A DNA stretch of 64,000 nucleotides from Leptodontidium sp. MPI-SDFR-AT-0119 (taxonomy: Eukaryota > Ascomycota > Leotiomycetes > Helotiales > Leptodontidiaceae), in the NCBI GenBank assembly GCA_020726505.1, contig JAHLEZ010000004.1, positions 496,001 to 560,000 of the forward strand. Direction: 5' to 3'. Position 1 is the stretch's first letter; the number at the start of each line of letters is the position of its first letter. The position numbers and the translations under genes are program-made. Positions 32,590 through 43,710 of the stretch are shown in pieces. Under the pieces are notes generated by a model, which ran no database searches, had not been told where the DNA came from, and worked only from the letters and a program-made list of their open reading frames with translations.

Positions 32590-33508
32590 TCTCTCACGTC
32601 TTCCCTCGAGCCCCGCCTTTCTCTTCACAGCCTCTATTCCAGGAGAAATCTCATCTTCTCAGCAGGCTGCCTCTCGAGGTACGGCATCAATTATACGTTG
32701 AAGTACTGGAATCGTTTGGCACACTTCAACACGTTATACTTTCAAACAAGAAGTTGGCCCATGTGCGATGTGCAGTTCCAGAGACACACGTCTACTTCCA
32801 AACCACCTAGAAGGGTGGAGGTCATCCTTGCTACATCTATGAGAACTGTGTGATGCAGAGTGCTTGGGATGGCTAGGGTATAATTTCCCTGCTTTTAAGT
32901 CGTAGACAAATGTAAGTGACATTCCAAAGCTTCCTTTTTGTTTAGATAGTGACCAGTTTTGTAACTTATGATCCAGATATTCCGAATTCATTGAAATCGT
33001 CTACTCATCTACCATATTTCGCATGCCCCTCAGTGCTGCAAAGCGACTCATCGGCACGGTCCCTGCTCCTCTTCTCGCCTTCACCCATGTAAATCTTCAG
33101 TTTACCGCATGGGGTGGCACCTATGGAAGCTCCCGACTCGTAGCTACAGAAGACGAGTCGAAACGCAAACTTCGAAAAGCCCGCGAATTAGAATAGGAAA
33201 CTTTCTAGCGTGCCTTCGCCCGTGTTCAACTCCGCTGCACAGTTGTAGAAATCCATGATGGCAACAGTTGGGCGTCAGAGCAGGCGCTGCTGGAACCACT
33301 GAGGCAGGTATCAGCGAAGGGTATGGAAGTTTTGCTGCCGTGGCCGAAGGAGTCGGACACGAGTGGGAATTTCGATGATGCTGAGTTCGTGGTTAGAAGA
33401 CCCCCAGAGGGAATGGATCTGACGGAGCATTTTGATGTTGCCAAAGGCGGTCCATGGCCTTTCGGAAGAAGAAGTGTTTGGGATCGGTTGAGGCACAGAC
33501 ATTCGTAG
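32590..33508 (+). pseudogene. DUF7730-type protein, decayed
   Basis: From about 32625 one frame reads PLFQEKSHLLSRLPLEVRHQ then LYVEVLESFGTLQHVILSNKKLAHVRC. This is the DUF7730 opening ('LP.EvR..IY.evLg...i........l.hv.C'), related to 2EXR. The frame is broken by stops by 32810. The 3' half continues in another frame from 33023 (PLSAAKRLIGTVPAPLLAF and THVNLQFTAWGGTYG) and runs to 33508 with only two stops. Both are TAG in ELE-stop-ETF-stop-RAFARVQ, as if CAG. Composition after the stops stays coding-like (LLPWPKESDTSGNFDDAEFV). No intact protein is possible. Confidence 0.5.
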
Positions 33509-33599
33509 GAAGTGTATGTTCGATCTGCCCTTCTGGGCACATGGTTTTGAGAAGTTTGATTCGTGGTCACAGACAATACTTTGACTTCCAATAGATCCG

Positions 33600-34583
33600 T
33601 CAGTGAGAATCTTTTATTTTATGATCTGCATGCCCTTTATCTTGCCTGTACTTTTCTATTATACGCTCCATTCCCTTCATTTGTTCGGCATCCTTGAAAT
33701 CATTCCCCCTCAGAACTGTTTCCCTCATGCCATTCATATCGCGCATAGAAATCCTCCCAAACATAGGCAATATCTTCTCCCAACCACGTATCATTTGGAC
33801 ATCTGCCAAATCTATGCTAAGCTTATCTAGACTTTCTCTGTGGTACGATTCCGTCTTAACTTCACCAGAAGAATCAGACGGAATATTTGTATCCTGAACA
33901 CCTATGAGTTCCTTGACGCTTGGAAAGGCGCTCAAGACGGTCCAAATCCTTGCATTGAACACCTCTCCTCGATCGGAAACCTTTCGGAAGCACCATACAG
34001 GAACGTACAATATGGTAACGTCCTGCATCCAAGCTTGTGACTTAACCGTGTCCTCCAAATATGGATCGTAAGCACAGAACATGGATATTTGCGATGCAGA
34101 GCCTGTTGTGCGGAGAGAAGTGGGCAAGTCCTTTGATGGCCTGAGTTGTGCTGGTGATAGGGTTGTATTTTTTCCCACTGTCCACAAGTTGGAAGCGCGA
34201 GGGGGAATGCCTTGAGGTAAACATCCCTAGACTCTTTGCAGACTCGGGTGTATATCAAGGCGCGTGAGTGGCGCTTTGTCCCGAAAGGAGCCGTGCGCGG
34301 ATTTGAAATATTTGATTGAGTAGGTGAGGACTTGGCTGCCTTTGTGGGGATCGTAGAAGATGTGGCCGTCGACCATAAGAACTTCTGGAGGAGGGAGGTG
34401 GAGCTTCCATATCATGGTTCGTATTTCAAGTCGCATGTTTGGAAATTGGTGGAATGTAGGAAGGTATTCGAAGTAATTCGGAGGTGGAGGAGGGGGCTGT
34501 GGTTGAACTTCTTCTTGAGGATGGGACATATCTGACATTGAGGTAGTCATACCGATGAATTGAAGACTGGAGAACCAGAACAT
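33600..34583 (-). pseudogene. 2EXR-domain protein, frameshifted
   Basis: The minus-strand frame from 34583 gives a proline-rich lead (VQPQPPPPPPNYFEYLPTF) and the 2EXR core FHQFPNMRLEIRTMIWKLHL. It ends soon after KAPLTRLDIHP. The next conserved block, YTRVCKESRDVYLKAFPLAL, lies in a second frame (34258-34190). The C-terminal half (FCAYDPYLEDTVKSQAWMQD, then LSAFPSVKELIGVQ) lies in a third frame that runs openly to 33600. Intron phases do not reconcile the blocks with canonical GT-AG sites that I can see, so at least two indels are likely. Sequence errors cannot be excluded. The intact paralogue at 35080 lies on the opposite strand. Confidence 0.6.
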
Positions 34584-35079
34584 CAGACCTTTCTGGTGTT
34601 TAATCGGTGTATTCGATTTGTCTTCGATTTATCTGCAGATTGTTTATTTACAGGCTTCGAATTCACGCTAGTGTCTTCAAGCGACGGCCACTTTTATTCT
34701 TCTGGTGAAAGCAAGTCAATGGAAGGTTAATCAAGGAAGAGGATAGTGGAATTTTTATATATGTATTTGAATTAACATACGCAGCTATTAGTGCGATAGA
34801 TTGTTCACAAGCTTCTAAAGTAGTTCTATATGCGCTCTCATATAATCCTTTGTTATTTGGCAGACTGCCCCTAACTTTAGATGGATCATTCACCGCCCTC
34901 GATAAGAGTAAATCAGCTCTAGCCCTTATCAGTCGCTTATTAATCAACATTCGAATCACCTTTGCTAGACTTCAGCCCTCGAGGGCCATTACAATTCTTA
35001 CTTTGCACAACTTCGAGTGCACCTTTGAACTCCTCTACAAACAACCTGCGTTTGGACTCCGAAACACGACCAAGAACCA
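34584..35079. other. Intergenic between divergent 2EXR loci
   Basis: A minus-strand frame of 98 codons (34663-34959) has no recognised motif. The region otherwise acts as the 5' flank of both 2EXR loci. Confidence 0.4.
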
Positions 35080-36702
35080 ATGGAGCCAGCAATTCTTATC
35101 GACAAGTCGAGGGATTTGCTGTCTGGTTCAGCAACACCATTCCCACCTCGTCTCGACTCTCCCATCAGTACAACCTCTTCGATCTCTACAATGCCTCCAA
35201 ACTCTCCAACTCCGCCAACCGTTCCAGCCTCTACATGTTCTCAAGTTCTCCCAGTCACTGAAAACATTGTCCTCTCCAAAGACTCCCCTGCGGCCGAGTT
35301 CCTTAAATTCCCAAAGTTGCCTTTGGAACTGCGGCGCTTGGTCTTCCGTCAGGCTATGCCACGACCAGCAGTCTTTACTATCCAGAGGGATGACCAGTTT
35401 GCATCCGATCACGACTGCCAGCTACCAGAATCGGACTACACAGCAACAAACTGTTCTGAAATGGACGAACACTGGATACCCCAGGACTGGTGGCTCGTAA
35501 ACTTCGCCATCCTTGACTCTGAGATCTCATTCGATTGCGACGAAGATCCAACTGCAGCTGTCATACACCGAAATCCCGCACTCCGAAGTGTCTGCAAAGA
35601 ATCTCTCATGGAGTTTGATTTGCAGTTCCCTCTCAGCCTTGTCTTAACGCCGGGTTCCGATGACACATCTCACGAATCTCATGATCCTTACCGCTTTTAT
35701 TTCAACAAGCACGACGTCATCTACCTCCAATTTCTCTCGCCTACCTCGCGGATGTGTGGATTCCCAAACATGATGGCTTTGGATTCCTGGACAAAGCACA
35801 TTGAGATCCTCCATGTACCGTTCGAGTGCTTTCAGAGAGGTTCGGTGGATTATTGGGGGGAGTTAGCGAGAGGGCTCATGGGGGTGATGAAAGATTTTCC
35901 TGCTCTGAAGGAGGTGCGAACGTCGAATCGTGATCCCTGGAAGACGAATTCTTGGGAAGTGGAAGATTGGTCTGCCGAATACATCAATGATAAAGAGGAT
36001 GAGGTAAAGGGAACTGAAGACACCGACGATGATGGAGACGATACCGACGAAGAACTTGATGAAGAATCCGAAGAGGAAGAAGAAGAAGAAGAAGATGATG
36101 GTGATGATGATGATGAAGATGACAATGGCGGGGAAGAAATTGAAGCACATGAGGAGAATTCTGAACAAGATGATGGAAGTGAGGATGGTGAGGAGGTTGT
36201 TGAAGAATACAAACAAGAATACGGAGACAGCGATGGCGAGGAGGAAGTTGAAATACCTGAGGAGAATTCCGAACAACAAAATGGAAGCAGCGATGGCGAG
36301 GAGGAAGTCGAGATACCTGATGAGAATTCCGAACAGCAAGATGGAGGCGGCGATAGCGAGGAGGAGTTTGTTGAAGTTTGGGAAGACGAAGAAGTTGCCG
36401 AAGACGAAGAAGTTACCGAAGATGAAGAAGTTGTCGAAGACGATAATAGTGATGACGATGACGATGGCGAGGAGGAATCCAATGAAGATGCAAGTGGTGA
36501 GACAGAGGGAGACAGAGAGGAAACGTTTGAGCTATTTCAGCCGCAATTAGTCGAGATGATGATCGAGGCACTGGAGGAAACCGATTGTGTTAAGAAAGGG
36601 GAGGTCAATATTCCGGTCATCAAGGTGCACATCGCAGAGAATGGTATGGTTTGGAATTCGACGCGAGACATTCAACCTCGGAAGGCTACGACTAGCGACT
36701 GA
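35080..36702 (+). CDS. 2EXR-domain protein with long acidic repeat tail (540 aa, single exon)
   Basis: One uninterrupted frame, ATG in ACCAATGG context. Residues 1-65 are Ser/Thr/Pro-rich and low-complexity. The 2EXR core FLKFPKLPLELRRLVFRQAM lies near residues 73-93, followed by PALRSVCKESLMEFDLQFPL and the 'hDviYL' strand (FNKHDVIYLQFL). IEILHVPFECFQR and a FPALKEVR segment close the globular part. From about residue 305 to 480 the protein is almost entirely Glu/Asp/Ser/Gly, including imperfect 19-20-residue repeats of the type DGEEEVEIPEENSEQQ. A short ordered C-terminus (LVEMMIEALEETDCVKKGEV) ends the protein. The acidic tail suggests a nuclear or chromatin-associated role by analogy with other acidic-tail proteins, but that is inference. 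Only intact 2EXR gene of the right-hand group. Confidence 0.82.
   Translation: MEPAILIDKSRDLLSGSATPFPPRLDSPISTTSSISTMPPNSPTPPTVPASTCSQVLPVTENIVLSKDSPAAEFLKFPKLPLELRRLVFRQAMPRPAVFTIQRDDQFASDHDCQLPESDYTATNCSEMDEHWIPQDWWLVNFAILDSEISFDCDEDPTAAVIHRNPALRSVCKESLMEFDLQFPLSLVLTPGSDDTSHESHDPYRFYFNKHDVIYLQFLSPTSRMCGFPNMMALDSWTKHIEILHVPFECFQRGSVDYWGELARGLMGVMKDFPALKEVRTSNRDPWKTNSWEVEDWSAEYINDKEDEVKGTEDTDDDGDDTDEELDEESEEEEEEEEDDGDDDDEDDNGGEEIEAHEENSEQDDGSEDGEEVVEEYKQEYGDSDGEEEVEIPEENSEQQNGSSDGEEEVEIPDENSEQQDGGGDSEEEFVEVWEDEEVAEDEEVTEDEEVVEDDNSDDDDDGEEESNEDASGETEGDREETFELFQPQLVEMMIEALEETDCVKKGEVNIPVIKVHIAENGMVWNSTRDIQPRKATTSD
36223..36357 (+). repeat. Intragenic tandem repeat in the acidic tail
   Basis: Units of about 60 bp encoding DGEEEVEIP(E/D)ENSEQQ(N/D)G, two close copies, with a third more diverged copy at about 36130-36200 (GEEIEAHEENSEQDDG). 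Produced by in-frame duplication. Confidence 0.75.
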
Positions 36703-38375
36703 GGTATTGGAGGTCGGATAGGAGAAATGTATTGTATCGAAAACGTGGGAAGGATTGAAATCCCTCACTATTGCAAACTCTCTACTTTCTAAAAAATAAA
36801 AATACAAGAGCGTCTGAGACTCTGAAAATTAGCGGCAAGGAGTGATTTCTCTTGATAAATTTCTTACTCTCGCTATCCATCCTCAAACGCAGTGTCACTC
36901 AAGTGAAGAATGAGTTGTTTGGCCTGAAGTTCCTCATGGAAACCAAGTTTCAGGTGCAAGATCTTCAATTCTTGAGACGGTGTAATAAGCTCTGAACGAA
37001 AGATTTGAAATGTCCTCGAAAGGGCTTTTGGGTTAAGTTTTACCTTCGCAAAGCGAGACTTAATTTTTTGTTTGCGAGATCCGCAGATCCACTTCGGAGT
37101 TTGCTAGGTTGCCATGAAAACCTGCTCAGAAAGCAGATTTTCCCTAAATATTCGAGATATCTGCCATTTAACAAATCTAGCATACAAATAATCACGATAT
37201 AAATTTCGTAAGTGTTTCCAAATGTTTGCCCAGAAGTAAGTTAATCTAGGAGTTGGCATCTTATCTGGAGAAGTTGTCGTTGCTCCTGTCCCTGTTTTTA
37301 CATAGGGGAACTTTCAAATTACTACCTATGCTATACTTTGGACTCTTTATGAGATCATTGCTTTCATAATTGGAAACGAGAATTTGCCAGTCTAGCAACA
37401 TTGAAAATACGTTTCAAGGCAAAATGAAAGAAAGAGAATGCTACCTCTCCACGGCACCAACATGCGCCAGTTTGAATCATAGAGAAGCTATGATATTGGC
37501 TTCTCTATTCATACTACATCAAATTAAGACCACATATATTGCGGCCTTGACTGGATGGCATATGAAAGCGGGGAAAATTGGAACCACGAATGAGGCCGAA
37601 TGAAGAGCTTCAGCTCGTCGTCAGGACTCTGCAAAGGGAACAGTACAAAAAGGAGCTTTACTTCTAAGGCCGACTAACAATCTGGTCCCGGAAATATTTT
37701 CTGGAGCTCTGTACGAGATACAGCGTCAAGCTGTTCTATCTACCCTGGGCAAGTAAAGGGCTACTGTAGCAGCTATCACGCCTCCGTCTGAGAGGTTCTC
37801 TACCTTAATTACTTCCACCATCTAACTTGTCTTATCAAGACGGTGTAAAGTTCTCTTGCCATAAAGCATTGACAAAGGGGAACTCATCAAAAACACTCCT
37901 TCTAACTAATACCATCCACTCTATCAAGCTACCGCTTCGTCACATCTGCAAATGTCGCGAGCAGACATCTGGAAACCTCGCTTAATTTGTTTAGATTAGT
38001 CCATAAATCAACTAGCGCGGCGACTTCCAAGTTCCACCAAGATAAAACCTCACCGAATCTCCCCATCTCGCAGTCCCAAAACCACACCCGAGCAATCTCG
38101 AATCAATCATTTAATTCAATTCAATTCCCTGTTCAGCATACAGTACTTTGAAAAACTTCGAAATTTCAAAACAAGGTACTCACTTCCAGTCTATCTACCT
38201 CGAGTCGAGACAATCTCCACATACCTACCTACCTTCCAGCTAAGGCTTGTCACACCATACACCACACAGCACACAGCACCCCTTCCATATTCCACCCCTT
38301 CACTTCAACATAGATGGACCCCTTCAAACCACCACCACCTACCATCACATCCGCATCCACATCCCCCCTCATCCT

Positions 38376-38378
<3 letters not shown>

Positions 38379-38429
<51 letters not shown>
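38379..38429. repeat. (AC)25 microsatellite
   Basis: Uninterrupted AC dinucleotides over about 50 bp. Confidence 0.95.
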
Positions 38430-38433
<4 letters not shown>

Positions 38434-38605
38434 GCACCCGCTCGCACTACCCACACCCCGTATCCCGTGTCCCCCCCCCCCCTTCTCTTCTCTTCGTCAC
38501 ATCGTTCACGTCCACCTCAACATTCTCCTGCGTCAAGACATAAGGAAATTAACTCTCAACTCTTAAACTTATATTTTAATCTATTTACTAGTTGGCTTAA
38601 TATGA

Positions 38606-38626
38606 TTTTTTTTTTTTTTTTTTTTT
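38606..38626. repeat. Poly-T tract
   Basis: Run of 21 T. Confidence 0.9.
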
Positions 38627-39456
38627 GTAACTATAACTAATTTTAAGAACCAGGCAGCCAGGGTTTAGTTTGGTTTTCAGAAAAGAAGAAAAAAAGAGAA
38701 AAGGTTAATTAAGAGCCAAATAAATAGAGAATATGATATCCTCTCCTCCATTTTTTTCATTCATATATCTACATCTAGGTACATCTCCGTCTTCAATCTC
38801 CAATCTCCATCCCTCGTCTGCTTCTTGTATGTATGTACCCCCCCTCCCAACTTTATCCAAGCAAGCGAGAAAGTAACCCGACCGACCTCTTTCCTTTCCT
38901 CAATTCCTCTCAATGGTTGGTTGCTTTATACTCCGTACGTGCGTGCACCACCACTTCAAATCAAATATCTGCGCGCCGAAACCACCACCACCACAACCCA
39001 CCAACTATCCAAACAAAGCACCAAGAAAAACAAAAAAAAATCAAGCCCAGGACGTATATACCGGTATATAACTCACTCAATCCCTCAACCCCCAAGAAGA
39101 GAAATCCCTCCCTGCCTCCCATACCATACCCCCATCCAACCTAACCGAACCCGAACCCAACCCTGCCTAGCCCAGCCCAGCCAAATCTTTTCATTCCATT
39201 CCATTCCATTACCGTACCAGTCGGGGAATATCAAAAAACACCAAAAAAAAAAAAAAAAAAAAACAAGGGAACAACAACACAAGACAAATCCAGCCTAAGC
39301 TACCCAGCAAGGCGAAAGGGCAATCAAAGAAGGCCATCCAGGAAACGCCAATGGCTATGCAAATAACACAGAAAAAAACAAAGTACTCCCGCTTCTATAT
39401 ATCTCCCCCTACTGCCCAAACAGCCAATATAGCCCTGGACATAACATGACCATCTC

Positions 39457-42400
39457 TCACCCAAACCTCCTAAACCCCTCCACTCCAAGCGTGGGAACCT
39501 CAATCCACTTCAAGCCAGGGACACCTTCGCCACGTCTCCTCTCCACGAAATTATTACACTCCCCCACGATGAGCGCCCACTCCGCCAGCGCGCGGCCCGC
39601 ATACTTCGCTCTCGAAGCCCTGATCGCACCACCGTCTAGTCTCGGATCCCGTGGTGCAATCTCATGGCTCATACCGGGTACTCTGGCGCCGATCCAGGCT
39701 TGAGCTGGTGCAGGGAGGCGAGGAGGGACTATCCGACGTTCGTGGCTTGAGGGGTTGATTCCTTGACCGCTATGGGTGGCGTTTGAGAGGGACGAGGGTG
39801 TGGGTGTTGGCTTTTCGAAATGCTGTGTCCATTCAAGGGAGAATTTGAAGGAGAAGACGCGGTGTGTTGAAGTAGCGGGTGGTGTCTCGCTATCCGTGCT
39901 AGAGGATTTGGCGTGCATTGCTGGTCGCGAGCGGGCGATTGCTGTTTGAAGACGGGCTTCTTCGAGGGTCTTGGTTGGGCTGGTTGTGCGTGCTTCGGCT
40001 GGTGAAGTGTCGGAGGTTGACGTGAATGTAGACGGGAGCATCTTGCCCATAAATGACCAGCGCTTTTTGTTTGGGGTCGTGGGTAGTGAGTCGACGCCGG
40101 CTTTCGCTGCGGTGTCTGTTGTTTCGGCTTTGGTGGTGGAAGGAGGGGGGAGGGATTGTCGCTTTGACGGCGAGGGTTGTAAACCAGATAGACCTTGTGA
40201 TGAGGACGAGTTGACAATTCCGTCGAAGCCGAGAAACAGGCTCGCTGCTGGGATCTGGTTGTCGTTTCGAATAATTAGTAGACGTCTGCCAGGAGCTGGA
40301 TGGCAAGGTGCTGTTGACGGGGGCAGAATATTAGTTTTCTCGGCGACTTGTTTTAGGAAGAGATAGTGGGCCCAGTTGGCCTTGATCCGTGTTGAAACCG
40401 TCGAGAAGATTTTGCTATGTTTGTCAGTACAGGGTCTTCACCAATGCCGACTTCACTTACGTATCAAGGTCGGTGGCTTCTCCGTCATCCCGACAAAGTC
40501 TCCAACAAATCAGACGCATATAGTACGCTCTGACCATCGGACACCAGTGATTGAAGAATTTATCAAAGGTCTCCTCTGCCAACAACCAATCCAGACACAG
40601 AATCTCCTTTCGTCTCTCGTCATGGGTAATCAAATGCCAAGATCCGAAGAGGAAAGCAAAGAGACGAATCTCGGACATGCTATTCTCACTTTCCAACATC
40701 TTTTTACAGACATTCAGCCAGAATGGCCAATCAATGTAATCCCAATCCAGCGCGTGTGCGTGGTGAAATTTGACGTAGATGATCAAAGCCTCTTCTGCAA
40801 AGTCGAGTAACACGAAGCAGGCATTGTGGTCAAACAATGACGTTCTTCTTGCTGAAGCCTGCATCATCTTTCCGAACGCCTCGGCAAATGTTTTACGTGC
40901 AGCTTCGTAGTCTGAAGGTCGTTCAGAAATGAAGTCTCGAAGTAACATGATTAGGCGATTTTCAGCCATCAGTCTGGCGGAGTTGTTTGATGGTAATGGA
41001 AGAGCTGCAGCGCTTGCATCTGCACCAGCAAGTACATCGTCGAATGTAATTGGTAATGGGTCGGCGGCTGGTTGTCGATGGATGGTGGCGTCCAATGAAG
41101 TCAGTATCTGGGCTTGAACAAGCACAAACCCTATTGAAAGTCAGTGGAGTCACTCAAACAGCGAAATCAGAATTACCAGGAGCACGAGCTTTCTCGGCAA
41201 GAGAAAGCGCATCCGGCATGAACTCCTCAACCAACACATGATAATGCTTGGCAAAAACGTAGAAGAGATCACTATCTCGTCCACACCATCTAGCAGCCCA
41301 TGGGCCATACCAGGGTATTTTTGCAGCCATGACTGGCAAAGTGGGAGTTTGCCGTAGTAGATTCGTCATGCTCTTAACAGACGTCCAGCCCAAGCCCTGA
41401 ATATGATTGGGAAAAGCACAATTCACATCATCCAGCTCTATCTTGTTGACCCTCCTAGGCATTCCCAGTACATCCGAAACACGCTTAAGCACATCCGCTT
41501 CAAGCTTCCATATCCTGACCAAAATCTCAGCTATGCCTGGAACGAAAAAGAAAGCATACGCCGCAGCTTTTCCGCAGAAAGTCACCAGACTAGCAGGTGC
41601 ATGCCTCAAAGACATCTTGTCAACCACAAATGACATCTGAGAAAGTAGGTTTTGGATAAACAGGTTCCGAGTATTATGGTAGACGGATTCCGTCATGAAT
41701 TGAGAGGCTGAGGAGCTCAGAGAGGTGGATGAGGATTTCTTTCTCGGTAGAGGGCGTCGTTCAGGGGATCCATTTACTGACCGCTCTGCTAAAGGAGCAA
41801 AATTCGATGGTGATAGCCGCCATTCTGGTCTGGTCATAATCAAATAGCAAGCGTCCAGCAATATCGGCCGATCCACACCACTAACAGTCTGGTTTTGCCT
41901 CCCATCCAACACTTCCAAAATTCCCGCCCACCATTTGTTCAGTATTGTTATTCGACGATCCAAATCTTCTGGCCGTAGATTCTTGTTCGAAGGATGTTCC
42001 GCATGATTCTTGAGGAAAGGTAAAAGAGATGCTCGAACTACATTCGTTTTCAAGGACCAGCTCTTGGATTGAAATTTCGAAAAGTCGTTCTCCAGAGAAC
42101 GGAATGTGGACCAGAGTTCATCCCGCCGACGAGCAGGCTCGCTATGGGCATGAATTTTGTCGGTCGAGAAAGTCTTCGGAAGAGCTGGCACTCTGTCTGT
42201 CGAAGTTCTCGGGGTTGACCTGTTGTCTAAAGAGCTCCTAGGCAAGCTACTCGTCGACGAGTTTGAAGAATTGAAATTTGTGAAATTCATTAGAACGCTT
42301 GCTGGTCTCTGTTTGATCTTCTGCAATGTAGTGGCGCTTCTAGACTTCGGCGGACTGTCGGTCGATGTGGTAGGAAGGGCTTTTTCGAATTTCGGAGGGG

Positions 42401-43058
42401 GATTCACAGGCCGGCTGGACGTTAATGGACTGCCCGTCATCTTGGAGTCACCTGCAGCAGCAGAAGACTTCCCATCATTCTCAGCATCTCGAGGGACTTT
42501 CCGACTTGGAGAAGGCGATCTCGACGAAGAGATCCACGACTTCCGGGCAAAGGTTGCAAACGACTCTGACACAGTCTTCGTTTTGTTGTCCTTGTCCCGG
42601 ATAGATTTGGAAATTGCAGGCACCGGCGGAGCTTCGCCTGGTGTTGTAACAACCGACTCGGAGGAGTTCTGCCGTTCTGGTGAGCCACCCTTGACCTTCT
42701 GTCCCCAACGCGCAACCAGAGACTTCCTCCTGCCCACCCTCTCGAGTTTCGGACGCTCCTCCTTCGTCAACCGGTTCCCTGCCGTCTTGCTGCCCTCTCG
42801 CACACCCAGCGTCTGCGAGCGTGTGTTCTCTGCTGGCACCTCTGCGGCTACGATCCTGTCCTTCTCTGACTTGTACTGGGCATCAAGGGTTGGTAGGCTG
42901 TGGAAGCTCGCGGACCGGGGGAGCTCGTTATTCTGCCGCTTTTCTGGGAGGGGGAAGTCGAAATTGATCAGGTCTGGTAGGGTGGGCGAGGAGTGCGAGC
43001 GATGAAAGGTGTTCTCGTTGGTGAAGGCCGTCGACATGGTCAGTGTTGGGCCACTCAT
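39457..43058 (-). CDS. DUF1765 protein (1169 aa, 3 exons)
   Basis: Minus-strand exons 43058-41177, 41130-40461 and 40414-39457 join in frame across two 46-bp introns (GTAATT...TAG; GTAAGT...TAG). The start is the ATG in TGCCATGAGTGG at 43058; the frame is open further upstream, but that part is a low-complexity 5' leader with AGGT repeats. Residues 1-330 are Ser/Pro-rich and disordered. The conserved part begins at about RDELWSTFRSLENDFSKFQS and includes FIQNLLSQMSFVVDKMSLRH, AAAYAFFFVPGIAEILVRIW and, in exon 2, ALDWDYIDWPFWLNVCKKML and MSEIRLFAFLFGSWHL, typical of DUF1765. The C-terminal 300 residues are again Ser/Thr-rich but end in a conserved-looking RAKYAGRALAEWALIVGECN. The family is conserved across ascomycetes with no defined activity. 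Intact. Confidence 0.87.
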
Positions 43059-43570
43059 GGCAGCTGGCTGCGATGGAAGGATGTTATCTAGGCACACATT
43101 GGAGGTAGGTAGGTAGGTAGGAGCTAGCAGATAGCGGTTGAGTAGGTAGATAGGTAAGTTCGGTAGGTAGTTCAGAACATCAGAACAGGACAAACGACAG
43201 GATCTCCGGCTGGCAGAGGAAGACGAGGGCGATGAACGAGTGTAGATTGAAGGAAGAGAGGTTGAGCTGAATTTCCGAAGCAATCCCCGGAAGGCTTAGA
43301 GGCTCTTTAGCGGAATGGGATTGGGATGGGATTAGGAGCCGCGTTTGTTTCACAGAGGGTGGGTTGGTGGAGTGGGCTTGCGCAGTGGGTGGGAGGGTGG
43401 CTTGAGAGTTGGAAGTGGATATGCAGGCGATTAGATAGGCGGCAATGCAGGGTTGATGGAGGATTATTGAGCTGGGCTGGGCTGGGCTGAGCTGAGCTGA
43501 GTTGTGTGGTGGGTGTTGTGTAGGTTGATAAAACGAGTGTGGTGGGAGATATTTCGACTGTTGGGGATAT

Positions 43571-43622
43571 GGAGAGGGGAGGAGAGGGGAGGAGAGGAGA
43601 GGAGAGGGGAGGGGAGGAGAGG
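43571..43622. repeat. Purine-rich GGGGA/GGAGA repeat
   Basis: About 50 bp of GAGAGGGGAG-type units, all purine on the plus strand, upstream of the DUF1765 gene. Confidence 0.85.
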
Positions 43623-43690
43623 CGAGAATATGATGACGAGGCACAAAGGAACAATGAATGGAATGGAGGAGTTAGTTGACTTAATAATGC

Positions 43691-43710
43691 GATACGATAC
43701 GATACGATAC
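43691..43710. repeat. (GATAC)4
   Basis: Four perfect pentamer units. Confidence 0.9.

Larger units (their letters stand above)
36703..39456. other. Long intergenic spacer with microsatellites
   Basis: No gene recognised in 2.75 kb. The frames at 38247-38640 arise from CA repeats and poly-T, and those at 38825-39298 from CCA/CAA-rich DNA. A1-rich tract at 39241-39262. The right end is the 3' flank of the minus-strand DUF1765 gene. Confidence 0.5.

Noticed and set aside
35850..36482. Serine-rich 210-codon frame on the minus strand
   Set aside because: It is the antisense of GAA/GAT codons in the acidic tail of the real gene; pure composition artefact.
38247..38640. Threonine/histidine-rich frames
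   Set aside because: Produced by the (AC)n microsatellite and the poly-T tract.
43059..43283. 75-codon N-terminal extension of the DUF1765 protein
   Set aside because: Low-complexity leader containing AGGT repeats; the ATG at 43058 has a better context and starts the conserved-looking part.
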